Assembly: GCF_900660695.1 (NCBI RefSeq)
Contig: NZ_LR215042.1
Location: 434,001-498,000, forward strand
DNA: 64,000 nucleotides
Direction of reading: 5' to 3'
Source of the DNA: Mycoplasmopsis meleagridis
Lineage (GTDB): Bacteria > Bacillota_I > Bacilli_A > Mycoplasmatales > Metamycoplasmataceae
The notes below the pieces were generated by a model. That model had not been told where the DNA came from and made no database searches. It saw only the letters and a program-made list of their open reading frames with translations. Shown here piece after piece: positions 31,374-49,644 of the stretch. The number at the start of each line of letters is the position of its first letter. Position 1 is the stretch's first letter. Both the position numbers and the translations under genes were made by a program.

Positions 31374-31391
31374 GTAATATCTCCTTTAAAA

Positions 31392-31808
31392 TTAGTTTTT
31401 CTTTTCTTTCTTAGTTCCGTATAATGAGCGACCTTGTTTACGATTATTAACACCTGCTAAATCTTGCGTTCCACGCACAATATGATATCTAACACCAGGA
31501 AGATCTTTTACTCTACCACCTCTGATTAAAACAACTGAGTGTTCTTGTAAGTTGTGTCCTTCTCCACCGATATAAGCGGTAACTTCCATTCCATTTGATA
31601 ATTTAACTCTAGCGTATTTACGCATTGCTGAATTTGGTTTTTTAGGAGTCATTGTAGCAACTCTTGTACATACACCTCTTTTAAAAGGTGCAGCAGTTTT
31701 ATATTGTTTTTTAAGCAATGAGTTATATGATAGATTCAAAACAGGAGCTTTTGATTTTCTGACTTTATCAATTCTACCATTAGTAACTAATTGATTTGTT
31801 GTTGGCAT
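31392..31808 (-). CDS. rpsL: 30S ribosomal protein S12
   Basis: A 138-residue decoding-centre protein. [12 protein letters not shown] at the start, the [20 protein letters not shown] segment (containing the streptomycin-site lysine), [11 protein letters not shown] and [15 protein letters not shown] are all standard. It is the first gene of the operon with AAAGGAAA before the ATG. Confidence 0.97.
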   Translation of the reverse strand: MPTTNQLVTNGRIDKVRKSKAPVLNLSYNSLLKKQYKTAAPFKRGVCTRVATMTPKKPNSAMRKYARVKLSNGMEVTAYIGGEGHNLQEHSVVLIRGGRVKDLPGVRYHIVRGTQDLAGVNNRKQGRSLYGTKKEKKN

Positions 31809-31845
31809 ATTTTCCTTTCGTTAATATCTAAAAAATAATGTTATT

Positions 31846-31851
31846 ATTATA
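31846..31851 (-). promoter_or_regulatory. Candidate -10 box of the rpsL-rpsG-fusA operon
   Basis: TATAAT on the minus strand, 38 bases upstream of the rpsL ATG, in the gap after the giant SGNH gene's terminator. The -35 position has no clear TTGACA. Confidence 0.45.
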
Positions 31852-31913
31852 TAACAACTTTTCCGTGCATATCATAATTTATTTTTATTTTATTTTTTTA
31901 CTTTTAACAAAAA

Positions 31914-31933
31914 AGGAACGTTGTTACGTTCCT
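31914..31933 (-). terminator. Terminator of the giant SGNH hydrolase gene
   Basis: On the minus strand AGGAACG-TAACAA-CGTTCCT is followed by TTTTT. The TAA stop of the giant gene (31926-31924) forms half of the loop. Confidence 0.85.
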
Positions 31934-34900
31934 CTGTAATCGCCATATTTTGAACGATCATATTTATTGCTATACTCATTAGGCATATAACCTCTTTTTA
32001 AATCTTCCATCAATACTTGAGAGAAAGTTTTATTTTTATTAAATCTTTTATCGTAAAGAGGTTGACCATGTCATCTAATTGTTCCATAATAAATATAAGT
32101 TAAAACAGAATCTCTAGTGTAATATCATTGACTAAAATTATTTGAGTCACCAGGATTACCATCAATAGTTTGTGTTCCTTCTCAGAATTTGCTGTTTATA
32201 CTGTAATCATAGTTCAACCCTACAGGTCAACCATAATTAAATCTTCCTGTCTTTGTATTACCATATTTTTTAAGCAATTGACTTCTGTAAGGTTGTTTAA
32301 AGCTGCTTATAGCTTGCATTCATTTATCATGAATTATTCCCTCAACTGTAGTTTTATGGAAAGTTCAATAAACTAAAATGGGAATATTACTTTGTCTTGC
32401 CAAAAGTAAAAGTGAAGAAAAAATTCTCCATAAGGCTTGATATCCCTCTGATTTTTGTTTAAGTTCAGCATAAGAATTTATTCTAGGTAGTCTTACTAAA
32501 TCTTCAAAATATTGTTTAATTACAGGACTAATAACAGATTTAAGAATATTAGTTAAACCATTTCCGACAAGATGTAAAGCAGCACCAATAGAAATATCTA
32601 CACCTTCACCAAATGGATTTGCTTCTCCATTTACATTTTGACTACTACTGTTAGAAGAATTTCCATATGGATTAAATAAAAATCCGTATACTCCTTCTTT
32701 AAAATTAGCTGGCGATTTTGAAAAAATAACATTAATAAAATCAGTAAAATTTCTTGGAGAAATTTGATCTACTATTCCTTTTATTACAGATAAATTATCA
32801 AATATTTTTTGTAAAGATATTTTATTTCCTTGCTTAATAAATTTTAAAGCTCCTCTAATAGCTTCATATTGAAGGTGGGTAATATAATCTTTACCTTTGT
32901 AACTTCCAATATTTTTTAAAGAATTAAACACAGCATCAACAACATTATCTAAGATTTTAGAATTTGCTATTGCTCTAATTAAATCTATAGAAAAAGCTTT
33001 AAAAACATTTATATCTCTACCAGTAATATCAAAATTCTTTTGTTTCAGAAGTTGAGCAATTAATTCACCTATTACTTCAGAAGGCTTTGATTTATTAATA
33101 AATATTTCTCTTAATCATCTTTTGAGTAAATCTTTAAGTTTATTAGTTGATGATGAATTGAAGAAATTTTTAATAGCTTCGGTTCATGTATTGAATTTAG
33201 CATAAACTTCGTTATTATCGATTATTTCTCTAATAAAAATATCTAATATTTCCTGTAAATAATTACTTTGTAATAAGGCGATTATAAAATCATTAGTTTC
33301 TTGATCACCAATATTTAAAGTAGTTAAAATACCCTTTAAATTAAAATCATTTATCAGTAATTTTATTAATTCAGGTTTAGAAGTTATTCCTCTTGATAAT
33401 TTTAATAAACTATCTTTTACAATTGCTTTATTTTTTCTTAATGTATTGGTTGATAAAAGTATTTTAACCAATCTATATTGCGTTATATCAAACGATTTAA
33501 TAGCTGTATTTACTAAATCAAAAATAATATTTGAACTCTTTAATAATTTATCGGCATTATTAATAATTCCATTCATAACAGGATTAATGAAATTTAACTT
33601 AGATAATATTTGCGGTAATTCATTATATAAATCATTAACTAATTTTTCATTGTTGCTGAAGTTAATATCTATTTGATATTTTTTCATTACATAATTAACT
33701 ACACCAACAAAAATATTTTTAAATTCTGGTACTTTTATAATAGTTGTTATTAAATCTTCAATATCTTTTGATAGTTGATTATTTCTACTTTTATCTGAAG
33801 AATAAATTTTAAGAATATCTGCAATTGTATTTACTTTACTATAAAGAGAAGGATTATCAAATAAGTTAGTTATAACGTCATTAAATAGTTTATAGAAAGC
33901 ATTTGAATCAATAACGTTTTTTGTTAATACTTTTAATTCTTCTAAACTAGTAATTTGATTAAAAGTTTCTTTTCACTCTCCATTTATTGATTTTCAAATG
34001 GTGTTAATAATTGCCGAATCTCCGCTGTTTAAAGTAAATTTAGCAAAATTTTGTAATAAAGAAATGATTGTATTTTTATTCTCTTTAATTTTATTATTGT
34101 TAATCAATGCTTTAAAAATTTTAACAATCGTATTTTCAATTTTTGCGTTACTAAAATGTTTTTCTTTGAATTTAGATATAACCTTTTTAATGCTGAAATT
34201 ATCGAAATTATTTTTAATTTCATTCATTATTTCAACAATAAAATCATTCAACATATTAGTAGAATCATCAATTTGATTAATTGAAATAAATATGTTATCT
34301 AGAAGTTTCGCAATTTCTGAATCCTTTAAATTTCCTTTAATTTCAGTATACTGATCAAATATTCCTAACAACAACTGCGAAACAAGAGGTTTTAAATTTG
34401 GATTCACGAACACTGATTTTATTCAAGAAATTATTTTAGTCGAAATAAAACTATTATTTTTTTGGTTTGAAATATATTCTTTAAATAATTCTTTTAATCT
34501 GCCTAAATCTTCAAAGACATTTATTTTTTTCAACAAGAAATTTTGAATAAAATGATTAATTATTTCTTTAATATTTTTATCTTTAAAAATTTCATTTACT
34601 AAAGCTGAAATTTTGTCATTTGTAACTTTTGATAATAGAGGCTCGATAATATTTTTGACATTTATAGGTAGAAGAGAAATTATCTGATTTTTATTAAATG
34701 CTGTAGATACAAATTTTATAAAAGCATTATAAATTTTAGAATTCGTAAAGTCACTTAATACTAATTTAGTCAAATCTAAAGTGTTATTAATAGTATTTAA
34801 TTTAGGTTTTAAATCTACAAAAGTACTAAAGATTGCATCAATTAATTCTGCAAACGAATTTGATTTAAAAATATTTACTAAATAGTCACTAAATTGTTCT

Positions 34901-37900
34901 TTTGTTAAAGAATTTTTAGTTAATTTATTTATTTTTTCACCTATATTAAGGCGAATATTTTTAGAAATATCAGATGTTAAGAAATTAATAACAATTTTTT
35001 TGATAGTTTTTCTATTTTCTTCAAGATACTTGTCAGAAACTAATGATTTAAAAATTTCTATCATTGTTGCTTCAAGCGTTTTATCATTAAATTGATTTCT
35101 TAATGAAGTAACTAAATTAAACACACTAAATTTAGTTATACCTTCCTTGAATTGCTCTGTAAAAGCGATTAATATTTTATTTAAAATTCCATATTTAATT
35201 GAAAATTGATTTATTAATCCTGTCAAATTAGAAAATAATTGACTAAATTCTTGGAATGATAAATCATTCGTCATTCCATTATAGCTGGAAAGAATTGAAT
35301 AAATCATTCTTGCTATTTGATCTTTAAAATTATTATTAGAAAGAATATCTTGGACAAAAGAAACTAATTCATTAACAGTGTAATTATTATTTGAATTATT
35401 ATTGAACCAATTAACAAATAATTTATCAATATTAGTTAAATCACTAAAAGATTTTATGCTTAATAAAACATTGTTAAAAAAAGCATTAACAACTTGTTTG
35501 AAATGTTGATTGTTTAATATAAAGACAACAATTTCTTTGATATCGCTATATTTGAATAAATTTCTATTATTTTTTGGTATTTTTACAAATAATTTGTTTT
35601 CAACGAATTTTTTAATTTTATTGTCTTCAAAAGCAGAAATTAGATAACTGACAAATTTATCATAAATACCACTTTTTATAATATCTGTCAATGATAATTT
35701 AAGTAAATCGAAAAAGTTACTTACTTCTTTTATCTTACTATAATCAAGATAGAATAGTTTATTTACAAATACATCAATTAAATTATTTAATTCTCTTTCA
35801 TTAAGTAATGAATTAACAGCTTCATTTAAATCTGTATCATTTTCAGAAATTTTAAATAAAGAAGAAAATGCTTTAGATAATAATCCATTTAAACTAAATA
35901 GTTTATCTTCATTAATAATGTTTATAACTAACTTTTTAACAACAGAAGAATGTTCTTTGTAAATATTATTTTTAATTACTGCCTTATAAATGTTTAAAGC
36001 AAAATTTTCCATATTGCTATCAAGTTTAAATATTTGAGAAAAAGTATCTTTTAGAGATGTTAAACTACTCAATCCATCATTTTTTATTTTGAATAGAAGA
36101 GTTTTAACTAAATTTTTAAGAAATTGAGTATTTGAAATAATATCCGATGTTCCATCGAACAATTTGTTAATAAGAGAAATAAAAGAATTTTGATCAATAT
36201 CTTTGACAATATTGCTATTATCCTTTAAAAATAAATAAATTATTTTAGAAACTTCTTCTTTAAGGTCCTTTTGTTTTAATAATTCAAGAATATAACTTTC
36301 TAATTTTTCACTAATGAAATTAATATTATTATCATTAGATAATCAGGCCTTAAATAGCATATTAATATTAGTTAATATTGCATTTATATTTACATTTTCT
36401 TTTAATAAACTATTATTTATAAAATTGTCAACTAACGATTTTATGTTTTGGTTATTTACTGAAAAAGAAATTAATTTTTTGAAAAAATCATATGAAATAT
36501 ATGCCGATAATTTTCCTAAGTTATTATCTAAAGCCTTTTTGGTTAATCTTTCTACTTCTTTATTATTTAAAACGTAATTTATTAAATTCAATGCCGAAGA
36601 ATAAATATTAGAAGATGAAAAATTATCTAATAATAATTTAAAAATATCATTATATGATTTTACTTTTTGCGCTTGTTCATCGGTTATTTGAGAAATTTTT
36701 TCAACTAAAGATTGAATAAATTTATTAACTTCATTTGAATTATAAGTTTGTTTTATTAATGATGAAATAGCATTTTTTTCTTTATCATCGCCAACTATTT
36801 TGACTAATAAATTTGAAATTAATTCATTTATTGGTTCAAAATATTTTGAATTTACAACATTATAAAAAATAGTAATTAAAAAGTCTTTATTATTTTTGAA
36901 TAAGTTATTTCTAATGCTGATTTTGAAAGCATTAACTACCATTTTTTCTATTTCAGTTTTGTTAAATTCATTTTTTAGTGCATTAAGAATGTTATTAAAA
37001 TTAAATTTGTTAATACCTTTAGATAATTCAGTTAAAACAATGTTAGAAACCTTAGAAATAAATTTAAATTGTTTCTCATAATTAATGGCAATATTAATTA
37101 AATTGTCAATTAATAAGTTGAATTTATTTTTATCTATTCCTTTTAATAAATTATCATATTGACTAATTAATGAATATAAAATCTCATGAACAATTAATTT
37201 AAAATCATTATTTTGAAGAACATTAAGAATTAAAGTAGAAAAATTATTTCCAATATTATTTTTAGTATTTTCTTTCTTTAATCATTCTTCAATTAACGAA
37301 GTAATATTTTTAAGTTGTTCAAATGAATTTGTCTCTAAAACAGTAGAATTAACAAAATCATTAGCTATATTAACAAAATTTGGATCTTTTAAAATAATTA
37401 AAACAAGATTATGCAATTGATTTTTTGTAATTTTAAGCGATATAGAACTAGGTAATTTAGATAAAAGTAAATTATTGATTAAATTAGCTACTGAATCATC
37501 CTTTAATACTACTTCAATTATGTTAATAAAATCATTATATAAAGATGAAGAAGCTATATTTTTAAATGCTACTTTTAAAATAGCATAAATATTTTTAACG
37601 TTTTTTATCTCTGCATAATTTTTAGAAAATATTTTATCCAAAAAGTTAATTATCAGTGATTCTACTTTTTTACTATTTACAACATTGTCAATTAAATTAT
37701 TTATATCCTTTTTGCTATTGTCATTTCCTATTAATTTCAAAACATTAGCTTTGATAATGTCTTTAAAATTGAATAATTTGTTTTCGTTAAATATATTTGT
37801 TAATAAAATCTTAAAAATTTCTTTATTACCATTAAAAACTTTATTTTTAATAATTGCTTTATAAAGCTCAGTAACTAAAGAATCGATTTTACTAGGATCT

Positions 37901-40900
37901 AAAAGTTTGTTAAATTCTTCAGAAAAAATAGCGCCATTAAAAGATAGTCCATTGTTTTTAATAGTATTAACTAAACTATGGAAAAGAATATCAATTATTT
38001 CACTATTGTTTATAAAATCTTTCCCTGCTGAAATAAGGTTATTTAATAATAAAATGAATTGATTTTTTTCAATATCATTAACTAAATTAGAATTGTTTTT
38101 CAAATATCTATATAAATTATCGCCAAGAAGATTAATTAAATTTTTATTATTAGCAATATCTAAAACAAAGGATTTAATGTATTTTTCTAATACCTGATTA
38201 TTCGCGTTGTCATTTAGTCAATCTTTAATTATTTGCGAAAATTTAATATCTTTTTGTTCAACTGAAGAATTTGCTAAAGCTTTGTTGAAAAAGTTATTAA
38301 TTATTTGTTTGAAAGAATAATTATTAAAAACAAATAAAATTGCATCTTTTAATAACCCATTTTCTAATATATCATGAACTATTTTGTTAACGTTAAGTAA
38401 TGTCGTGTCAACACTATTTTTAACATTAGGATTACTAAGAATATTTTCAATTAATTTTACTAATGCGGAATATAACTTAGAATTAGCAACATTTTTACTC
38501 AAAATACCAATTACTTGATATAGTGATTGAGAATTTTTAATTTCTTCTTTGTTAGCTGAGAATATAAAATCAATTAAATTAGAAATTAAATCATTAAAAT
38601 AATGACTATTAAATATTTCGTTTAGTGAATTATTTAAATCATTATATTCTTGTCTATTTTTAGTAGGTAAAGCATAAGAAAGAAGTGAAATTATTGATTG
38701 TTTAAAATTAAAAGAATTACTATTAAGAACATTAAATAGAAGTGTTTTGAATTCATTTTTATACTTCTCAATGTTATGAGAAAATAAGGTTTTAACAATT
38801 GCTAACAAATTATTTTTCCCGTTCTCTTCAGAGAAAAATTCACTAATAGAAGTTACTATTTGCGAGATAAATAAACTAGAATTAAAGTTTCTGAATGTAT
38901 CAGAATCTATATTGTCTAAAACAATATGTAACAAAGTAGGAACTAAATTTGTATTTTTATTAACATCTGCAAAAACATTTATTAATTCATGTATTAAGTT
39001 TTTAAGTTGCAACTCATTAATATTTTTATTTAATCTGTTAATTTTGATTACATTATTTATCAATCTTGTTAAAATCTGCTTAAATTCATCATTATTTAAT
39101 GCGTCTTTAAATAATAATTTTGCACTTTCTTCGAGGCCATTTCTTACATTAGGATTATCTAAAAAAATGTTGATAAAATCATCAAAATTCTTGGCTGTAG
39201 CAAATTCTGGAAATGCATTAAATATAGGAGTTAATGATTTATTTAAAATCTCTTTTAAATTCTTATTAGAAAGGAGAATTGTAATTAATTGACTTAGATC
39301 ATTTTTATCAATATATTGTGCAATAGTTTTATCGTAAAAAATATTAACTGCATTAGTAAAAATATTATTTTTAAGCATCTTATTAATTAAGTTATTAAAA
39401 ATGTTAAGAACAATATCTTTTAATTCAGTTCTTTGAATGTCGTTGACTAAAAAATCTAATTTGAAAAATGAATTCAAATTACTTACTATTGATTCTTCAT
39501 TAGTAATTGTTTCTTTAAAAGATTCAATTAAATATTCTAATTTATATTCTTTTGCTCCCGCTTCGCCATCATTATCTCAGTCGGTATTAACAAATTTTTC
39601 ACTAACTTTTTTAAAAATACTGCTAAAAATATGATTATTTATGAATCAATTGCTTAATATATTTAGGTTTCTATTATTGTCTTTTGTGAGAAAGGTATTA
39701 AGTTTTAATTCTGGATCTAGTTCTTTAAAATAACTGCTTTTTATAGCACTAAAAAAAAGTTTGTTAACAATTAAATTAGTAAAAATTTTATCATTGAGAA
39801 CACGTTTATAGTAATTTTCTTGACTAAATAAAGAAGAAACATTATCAATATATTTATCTGGTCCTTTTAAAAATTCATCTTGATTAGAGGTAAATAGATT
39901 TCAATTTAATTTTAAAGTATTATCAGTATTAAATTCAATTTGTCTAACGTAAGATCTTCTATCACTTAAATAATATGCAGCATCTCAATCAAAACCATCA
40001 TGTTTAATTTTTTCTAAATCACTAGTATTTAAAGTTAATTTAGCAAAAATATCCATTGCCATTCTTTTATAAGCATAAAGAGAAGGATGAATATCAAATA
40101 AATTAGGGCTAAGCAATTTAATATTTTTATCTCAATAGGAATTGTTATAAATATTTATGTAATTTGTATTATTTTGATTTGCTACTTGTTCGATTTTTTT
40201 ATTTAATAAATCAATAATAATTTGACTAACTTGAATAGGTATAGAAAGGGAATTTAAATAATTATCAAGCAATTTAGTAATAAAAGGCATTGGTGCACTA
40301 TAACCAATAAAATTTATATTTAACTTTGGATTAAGTTCTTTTATTTTTTTGATTAATTTCGTTTGGTTATTTTCTAAATGATCAAAAATGCTTTTGAACG
40401 ATGTATTAAATAATTGAACAATTTGTCCATAATTAAGCTTATTAGAAATAATTTGGTTAAAAATATCAAAAAATGAAATTTCAGAAAATTGATTAATAAA
40501 AGCATTGATAATATCATTAGCTCCTAATGAAATAGTCATCAAATTTGCTTTCTTTATTTCGTCAACTAATTTTTTAGAATAATCAATATATTGTTCACCA
40601 AAAATATTAATTAAATTTTGTCTTTGTAATTCTGTTAAAACAGAAAAATTATTTCCTAATAAGATATAAAAATCTTCTAGTGTTGCTGAAGTTTTGGATA
40701 AATTAACAAAAGATGCAAGTTTGTTTTTTTCTGCTTTTTGAATAAAAGAAGCTAAAAAAACAGGATATGAAACTCCTTCAATAATTCCTTTTTCATTCAT
40801 TTGACCAGGAAAATTTTTCGGTAAACGAGCATCTCAATCAGCACTTACAGAATCTCCTATAGCGAGGTATTTTACTTGTTCATTTTTCGTTATTGAAGTT

Positions 40901-41208
40901 TTTGATAAATTAGTTGGAGTGGTATCATCAAATAAAAAATTTGGAAAAATATTAGAATTATTATTTGACGAATAATCCATATTATTAGTAGAATTAGTAA
41001 AATTATTAGTTTTATCATCAATTGTTTTTAAATCATTAATAGTAGGAATTTTACTATCATCTTTTCGAGGGTTATCGTTTAAATTATCACCTCTGTCAAT
41101 GGTTTGTTCTTTTGTCCTAATAAAACTTAAACTAATTGCCAAAACAATTGTAGAAACGCTAGCACTTGCTATAGCAATAATTGTTTTCTTACCAATTTTA
41201 AATTTCAT
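31924..41208 (-). CDS. Giant SGNH/GDSL hydrolase-like surface protein (3094 residues) with long helical repeats
   Basis: One frame from ATG 41208 (AAGGAAAG just upstream) to TAA 31924, read through many UGA Trp codons with no TAA/TAG inside. Residues 1-30 are a signal anchor (KKTIIAIASASVSTIVLAISLSF) without a lipobox Cys. After an Asn/Asp-rich linker, an SGNH hydrolase domain covers about residues 110-390: YLAIGDSVSAD (nucleophile Ser120), SLGANDI (Asn231) and FDIHPSLYAYKRMA (Asp372, His374; one residue shorter than the usual DxxH). A canonical EF-hand-like loop DWDNDGEAGAKE is at 543-554. From about residue 800 to 2670 run roughly six diverged repeats of about 312 residues, all helical and rich in Leu, Ile, Asn and Lys. 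The last 150 residues are aromatic-rich. The protein is probably anchored in the membrane with most of its mass outside. It is monocistronic. The true substrate (lipid or glycan ester) is unknown. Confidence 0.85.
33200..38830 (-). repeat. About six diverged tandem repeats of ~936 bp (~312 codons) in the giant SGNH gene
   Basis: Two different protein landmarks recur in step. The xIxKxLIxNxxxxxNKxxxxxLLxN-type helix starts near 38815, 37880, 36942, 36006, 35080 and 34145 (spacings 926-938 bp). A second landmark ending in a Trp or Tyr (KDW, EEW, KAW, VNW, KEY) sits near 38219, 37280, 36341, 35407 and 34470 (spacings 934-939 bp). The last unit decays toward 33200. Sequence identity between units is low, so the repeats are old, yet unit length is almost constant. 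Confidence 0.75.
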
Positions 41209-41384
41209 AACTTTCCTTACCATGTTAATCAAAACACTAAGATAATGAAAAATTATACTATAAAATAAATATGTTTTTAGGTAATAAAAGATTTCAAAAA
41301 TATATTTAATCTATAAATTTAAAGTGCTAAATTCTGTATTATTTTTAAGCAAATAATTTGTTTTAAGAATGAAAAAGAAAAACA

Positions 41385-41413
41385 AAAAATACGCTTCTTT
41401 TATGCGTATTTTA
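41385..41413 (-). terminator. Terminator of rpoB-rpoC
   Basis: On the minus strand AAATACGC and GCGTATTT pair around an eight-to-nine-base loop, followed by a T-run, 14 bases past the rpoC stop. Confidence 0.78.
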
Positions 41414-41424
41414 AAATTATCAAA

Positions 41425-45961
<4,537 letters not shown>

Positions 45962-45969
<8 letters not shown>

Positions 45970-48900
45970 TTAAATCTCCTTCCATGTCTAAATTATCCTC
46001 ATAATATTCGTTGTAAGTTTTAATTTCATCGTCATTATCTTCATAACTTACATCGAATTTCATTTTTAAACCCTTAAGTTCATAACTTAAAACATTAAAT
46101 GATTCAGGAGTGCCTGAACTAGGTAATTCTTTGCCAGTAGCTAATGCAGCATATAACTTATTACGTCCATTAATATCGTCTGATTTATAAGTTAAAATTT
46201 CTTGTAAAACGTTTGCGGCTCCATATGATTCTAAAGCTCAAGTTTCCATTTCACCAAATCTTTGTCCACCATTTTGACTTTTTCCACCTAATGGCTGTTG
46301 TGTAATTAATGAATAAGGTCCCACCGAACGAGCATGCATTTTATCATCAACCATATGATTAAGTTTAAGCATATACATAACACCGACTGAAACAGGGTTA
46401 TCAAATTTTTGACCAGTAATAGGATCAATTAAAAATTGTTTACCACTTTCTGGTAATTTAGCTTCTTTAATTAATTCAAAAATATCTTCCTTTTTAATAC
46501 CATCGAATGTAGGAGTGACAAATTTACATTGCAAACTTTTAGCAGCCATACCTAAATGAATTTCAAGAACTTGACCAATATTCATACGTGAAGGAACACC
46601 TTGGGGATTTAGCATAACATCTACTGGTGTACCATCTTCTAAATATGGCATGTCTTCTTCAGGTAAAATAATTGAAACAACGCCTTTGTTTCCGTGACGA
46701 CCAGACATTTTATCGCCTACACGAATTTTACGTTTTACCGCTATTGAAACTTTAATAATTTTGTCAACGCCATCTTCAAATTGAGCATTACTATCGCTAT
46801 CACGATTTAATACTTCTACAGCTATAACAGTTCCACCATGACCGTTTTTAACTTTTAAGGAAGTATCTTTTACATTAGATAATCTTTGTCCTAAAACTGC
46901 AGAGAGAAGTTTTTCTTCTTGCGAAGGATTTTCATCTCCTTTTGGTGAAACACGTCCAACTAAAACATCTCCTGGAATAACTTCTGAACCAACTCTCACA
47001 ATACCATTTTCATCTAAATTTCTAATTGAAGCCTTAGAAACATTAGGTATATCAACAGTTAATTCATCATCTCCCATACGACTTGTTCTAAATTGAATTG
47101 TGTGTTCTTCAATATGAATAGATGTTAAAACATCGTCTTTAACTAATCTTTCATTAAGAATAATGGCATCTTCATAGTTATAACCTTTGTAGGTTGTAAA
47201 AGCTACAACTAAATTTTTACCTAGTGATAATTCACCGTTTTTAAAGCTTGAACCATCAACTAATAAATCGCCCTTGTTAACTTCTTGGCCTACTTTAACT
47301 AATGGTCTTTGGTGAACTACGGTATCTTGATTAGAACGTTGGAAATTTTTTAATGAATAAGTATCTAAAGTATTTTTATTATTTCTAACTTTAATTTTCG
47401 AACCATCAACATATTCGACTACACCTGAATGCTTGGCAGTAAAATTAGCTGATGAATACTTAGCAATAGCACTTTCTAAACCAGTAGCAACAAAAGGAGC
47501 TTCGGTTTGTAATAATGGTACAGCTTGACGTTGCATATTAGATCCCATTAAAGCACGGTTCGCATCATCATTTTCAAGAAAAGGAATACATCCAGCAGCT
47601 ACAGAAACCATCTGATTAGATGCAACTTCAATGTAATCAATTATTTCAGGTTTTTCTAGCACGTAAGTATAGTTATGACGCATTGTGATTTGATCACCTA
47701 TAATACGATTGTTTTTATCTACTTTTACTGTTGATTGGGCAATATAAAAATTAATTTCTTCAGTAGCTGTTAAATACTCTACCTTATCATATTGAACAAT
47801 ACCATTTTCAACTTTAAAATAAGGGGTTTGTAAAAAACCATACTCATTGATTTTAGCGTATGTTGCTAAATTTAAAATAAGTCCGATATTTGGCCCTTCT
47901 GGTGTTTCAATAGGGCAAATTCTTCCATAATGAGTAGCATGCACATCACGTACTTCAAATTGTGCAGTATCACGATTAAGTCCGCCAGGACCTAAAGAAG
48001 TAATTCTTCTTTCATTAGAAATTTCTGCTAATGGATTGATTTGATCCATGAATTGAGAAAGTTTTGACTGATTAAAGAATGTTTTCATTTGAGTAGAAAC
48101 CAATTTATTATTTGTAACATTTTTAGGTGTTACTTTATCAGGTTCTTTAGCACCCATTCTTTCAAGAGTAGTTTTTTCCAATCTTGTTAAAACGACATTC
48201 AATTGATTTTGAATTAATTCACCTACCGCTACAATTCTCTTATTTGTCAATGAATCTGGATCATCATCATTACCAATACCATTAAGTAAGTTAAAGTAAT
48301 AATTTATAGCAGCGATAATATCCGAAATAATAAGATGAGTTTCAGTTGATTTAGGATCATTACCAATAACTAAAACGGGATTTTTGCCTCTATCTCTTCA
48401 TTTTCTATTTGGATAAACTAAAAGAGTGATAATTTTAGTCATTTTTTTAAGATTTTTAACGGGATTATTACCAGTAATTAACTTACCATAAACTCTTTCT
48501 GCTTTTATACCGGGTATATCTTTAGAACTTAAAAAGCCTTCATCAAAATTTTTCTGTATTAGTAAAGCTAATTTATGAGTAATATCAGTTCCTTTTTCCA
48601 AAACTATTTTTTCGCCTTTTTCGTTTTTAATTGTTAATTCTTCAGCCAAAATAGTATCAGAAATACGATCTACTAAATTAAGCTTTTTATTTAACATATA
48701 ACGACCGGTTTGATTTAGACTATAGCGTTTTTTATTAAACAAAAGACCTGCTAATAAATTAGCAACTGATTCGTCAGTGACTCTATCACCTCTTCTTACA
48801 ATAGAAAAAATTTCTTCTTGACAAATTCTTATTTTTTCATCTAAAGTTTCCGCTGTTTCAACTAATTTTCTATCTTTTTTAATAGTTTCAGCTAACTCGT

Positions 48901-49600
48901 TAGAATTACCAAAGAGTTCAATCATATTTTCATTTGATAAACCTAAAGCCATTAAAAATGTAGTTAGATTGACATTTTTATTTTTGTCAATTTTAATTTT
49001 TACAGCATCAACATTCTTAGTAGTAACTTTATGTGAAATTTCTAACCAAGAACCAATACGAGGAATAATTTCTAATTTATTGAAAAGATCATCTGATTGC
49101 TTATTACGCACGCCGCGCCCAAAATATGCACCTGGTGATCTAATTAGCTGACTTACAATAACTTTTTCACTTCCATTAATAATGAAACTTCCGCCAGAAG
49201 TCATTAAAGGAATTTCGCCTAAAAATACTGTATCAGTTTGTTCTACACCAGTTTCAGTAACTGTAACTTTAAATTTAGCATAAAGTTTAGCTGCATAATT
49301 AATGCCTTTAACTCTTGCATCTGCAACAGCATCATATTCTTTACTAGCTGGAAATTCTAAATAAGCTGAAGAATGAATATATTCAAGAGTTAATTTGCCA
49401 TTAGAAGCAATAATTGGGTAATGTTCACGCAATGATTCTTCAATTCCATTTTTCTTGAATCATTCAAAAGATTCTTTGCTTATAGCAAGAAAATCTGGAA
49501 TATCAAGAGTATATTTTGTTGTTGAATAATCGCGTCTTTCTGTGATGGGACCAAATTTACGCAATTTGTAAGCGGCTTTTTGTAATGTATTTACTGCCAT
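45962..49600 (-). CDS. rpoB: DNA-directed RNA polymerase beta subunit
   Basis: A 1212-residue subunit. The rifampicin-pocket segment [27 protein letters not shown] is clear and carries Asn where E. coli has His526, Ala at 522 and Thr at 531. Also present: [21 protein letters not shown], the [15 protein letters not shown] region (active-site lysines), and the C-terminal FGEMETWALESYGA with a UGA Trp. An acidic stretch ([20 protein letters not shown]) ends the protein. The ATG has AAGGGG upstream, and a terminator-like hairpin lies 52-76 bases before it. rplJ-rplL are not upstream, unlike in most bacteria. Confidence 0.97.
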
Positions 49601-49644
49601 AATTCCCCTTATCATCAAAAGTTAAATATTTCTTTAATCAGAAA

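Noticed and set aside
31924..41208. Reading the giant SGNH region as a dozen separate genes or a decayed gene
   Set aside because: All pieces are in the same frame and are separated only by TGA codons, which are Trp here; no TAA or TAG was found in the joins I translated.
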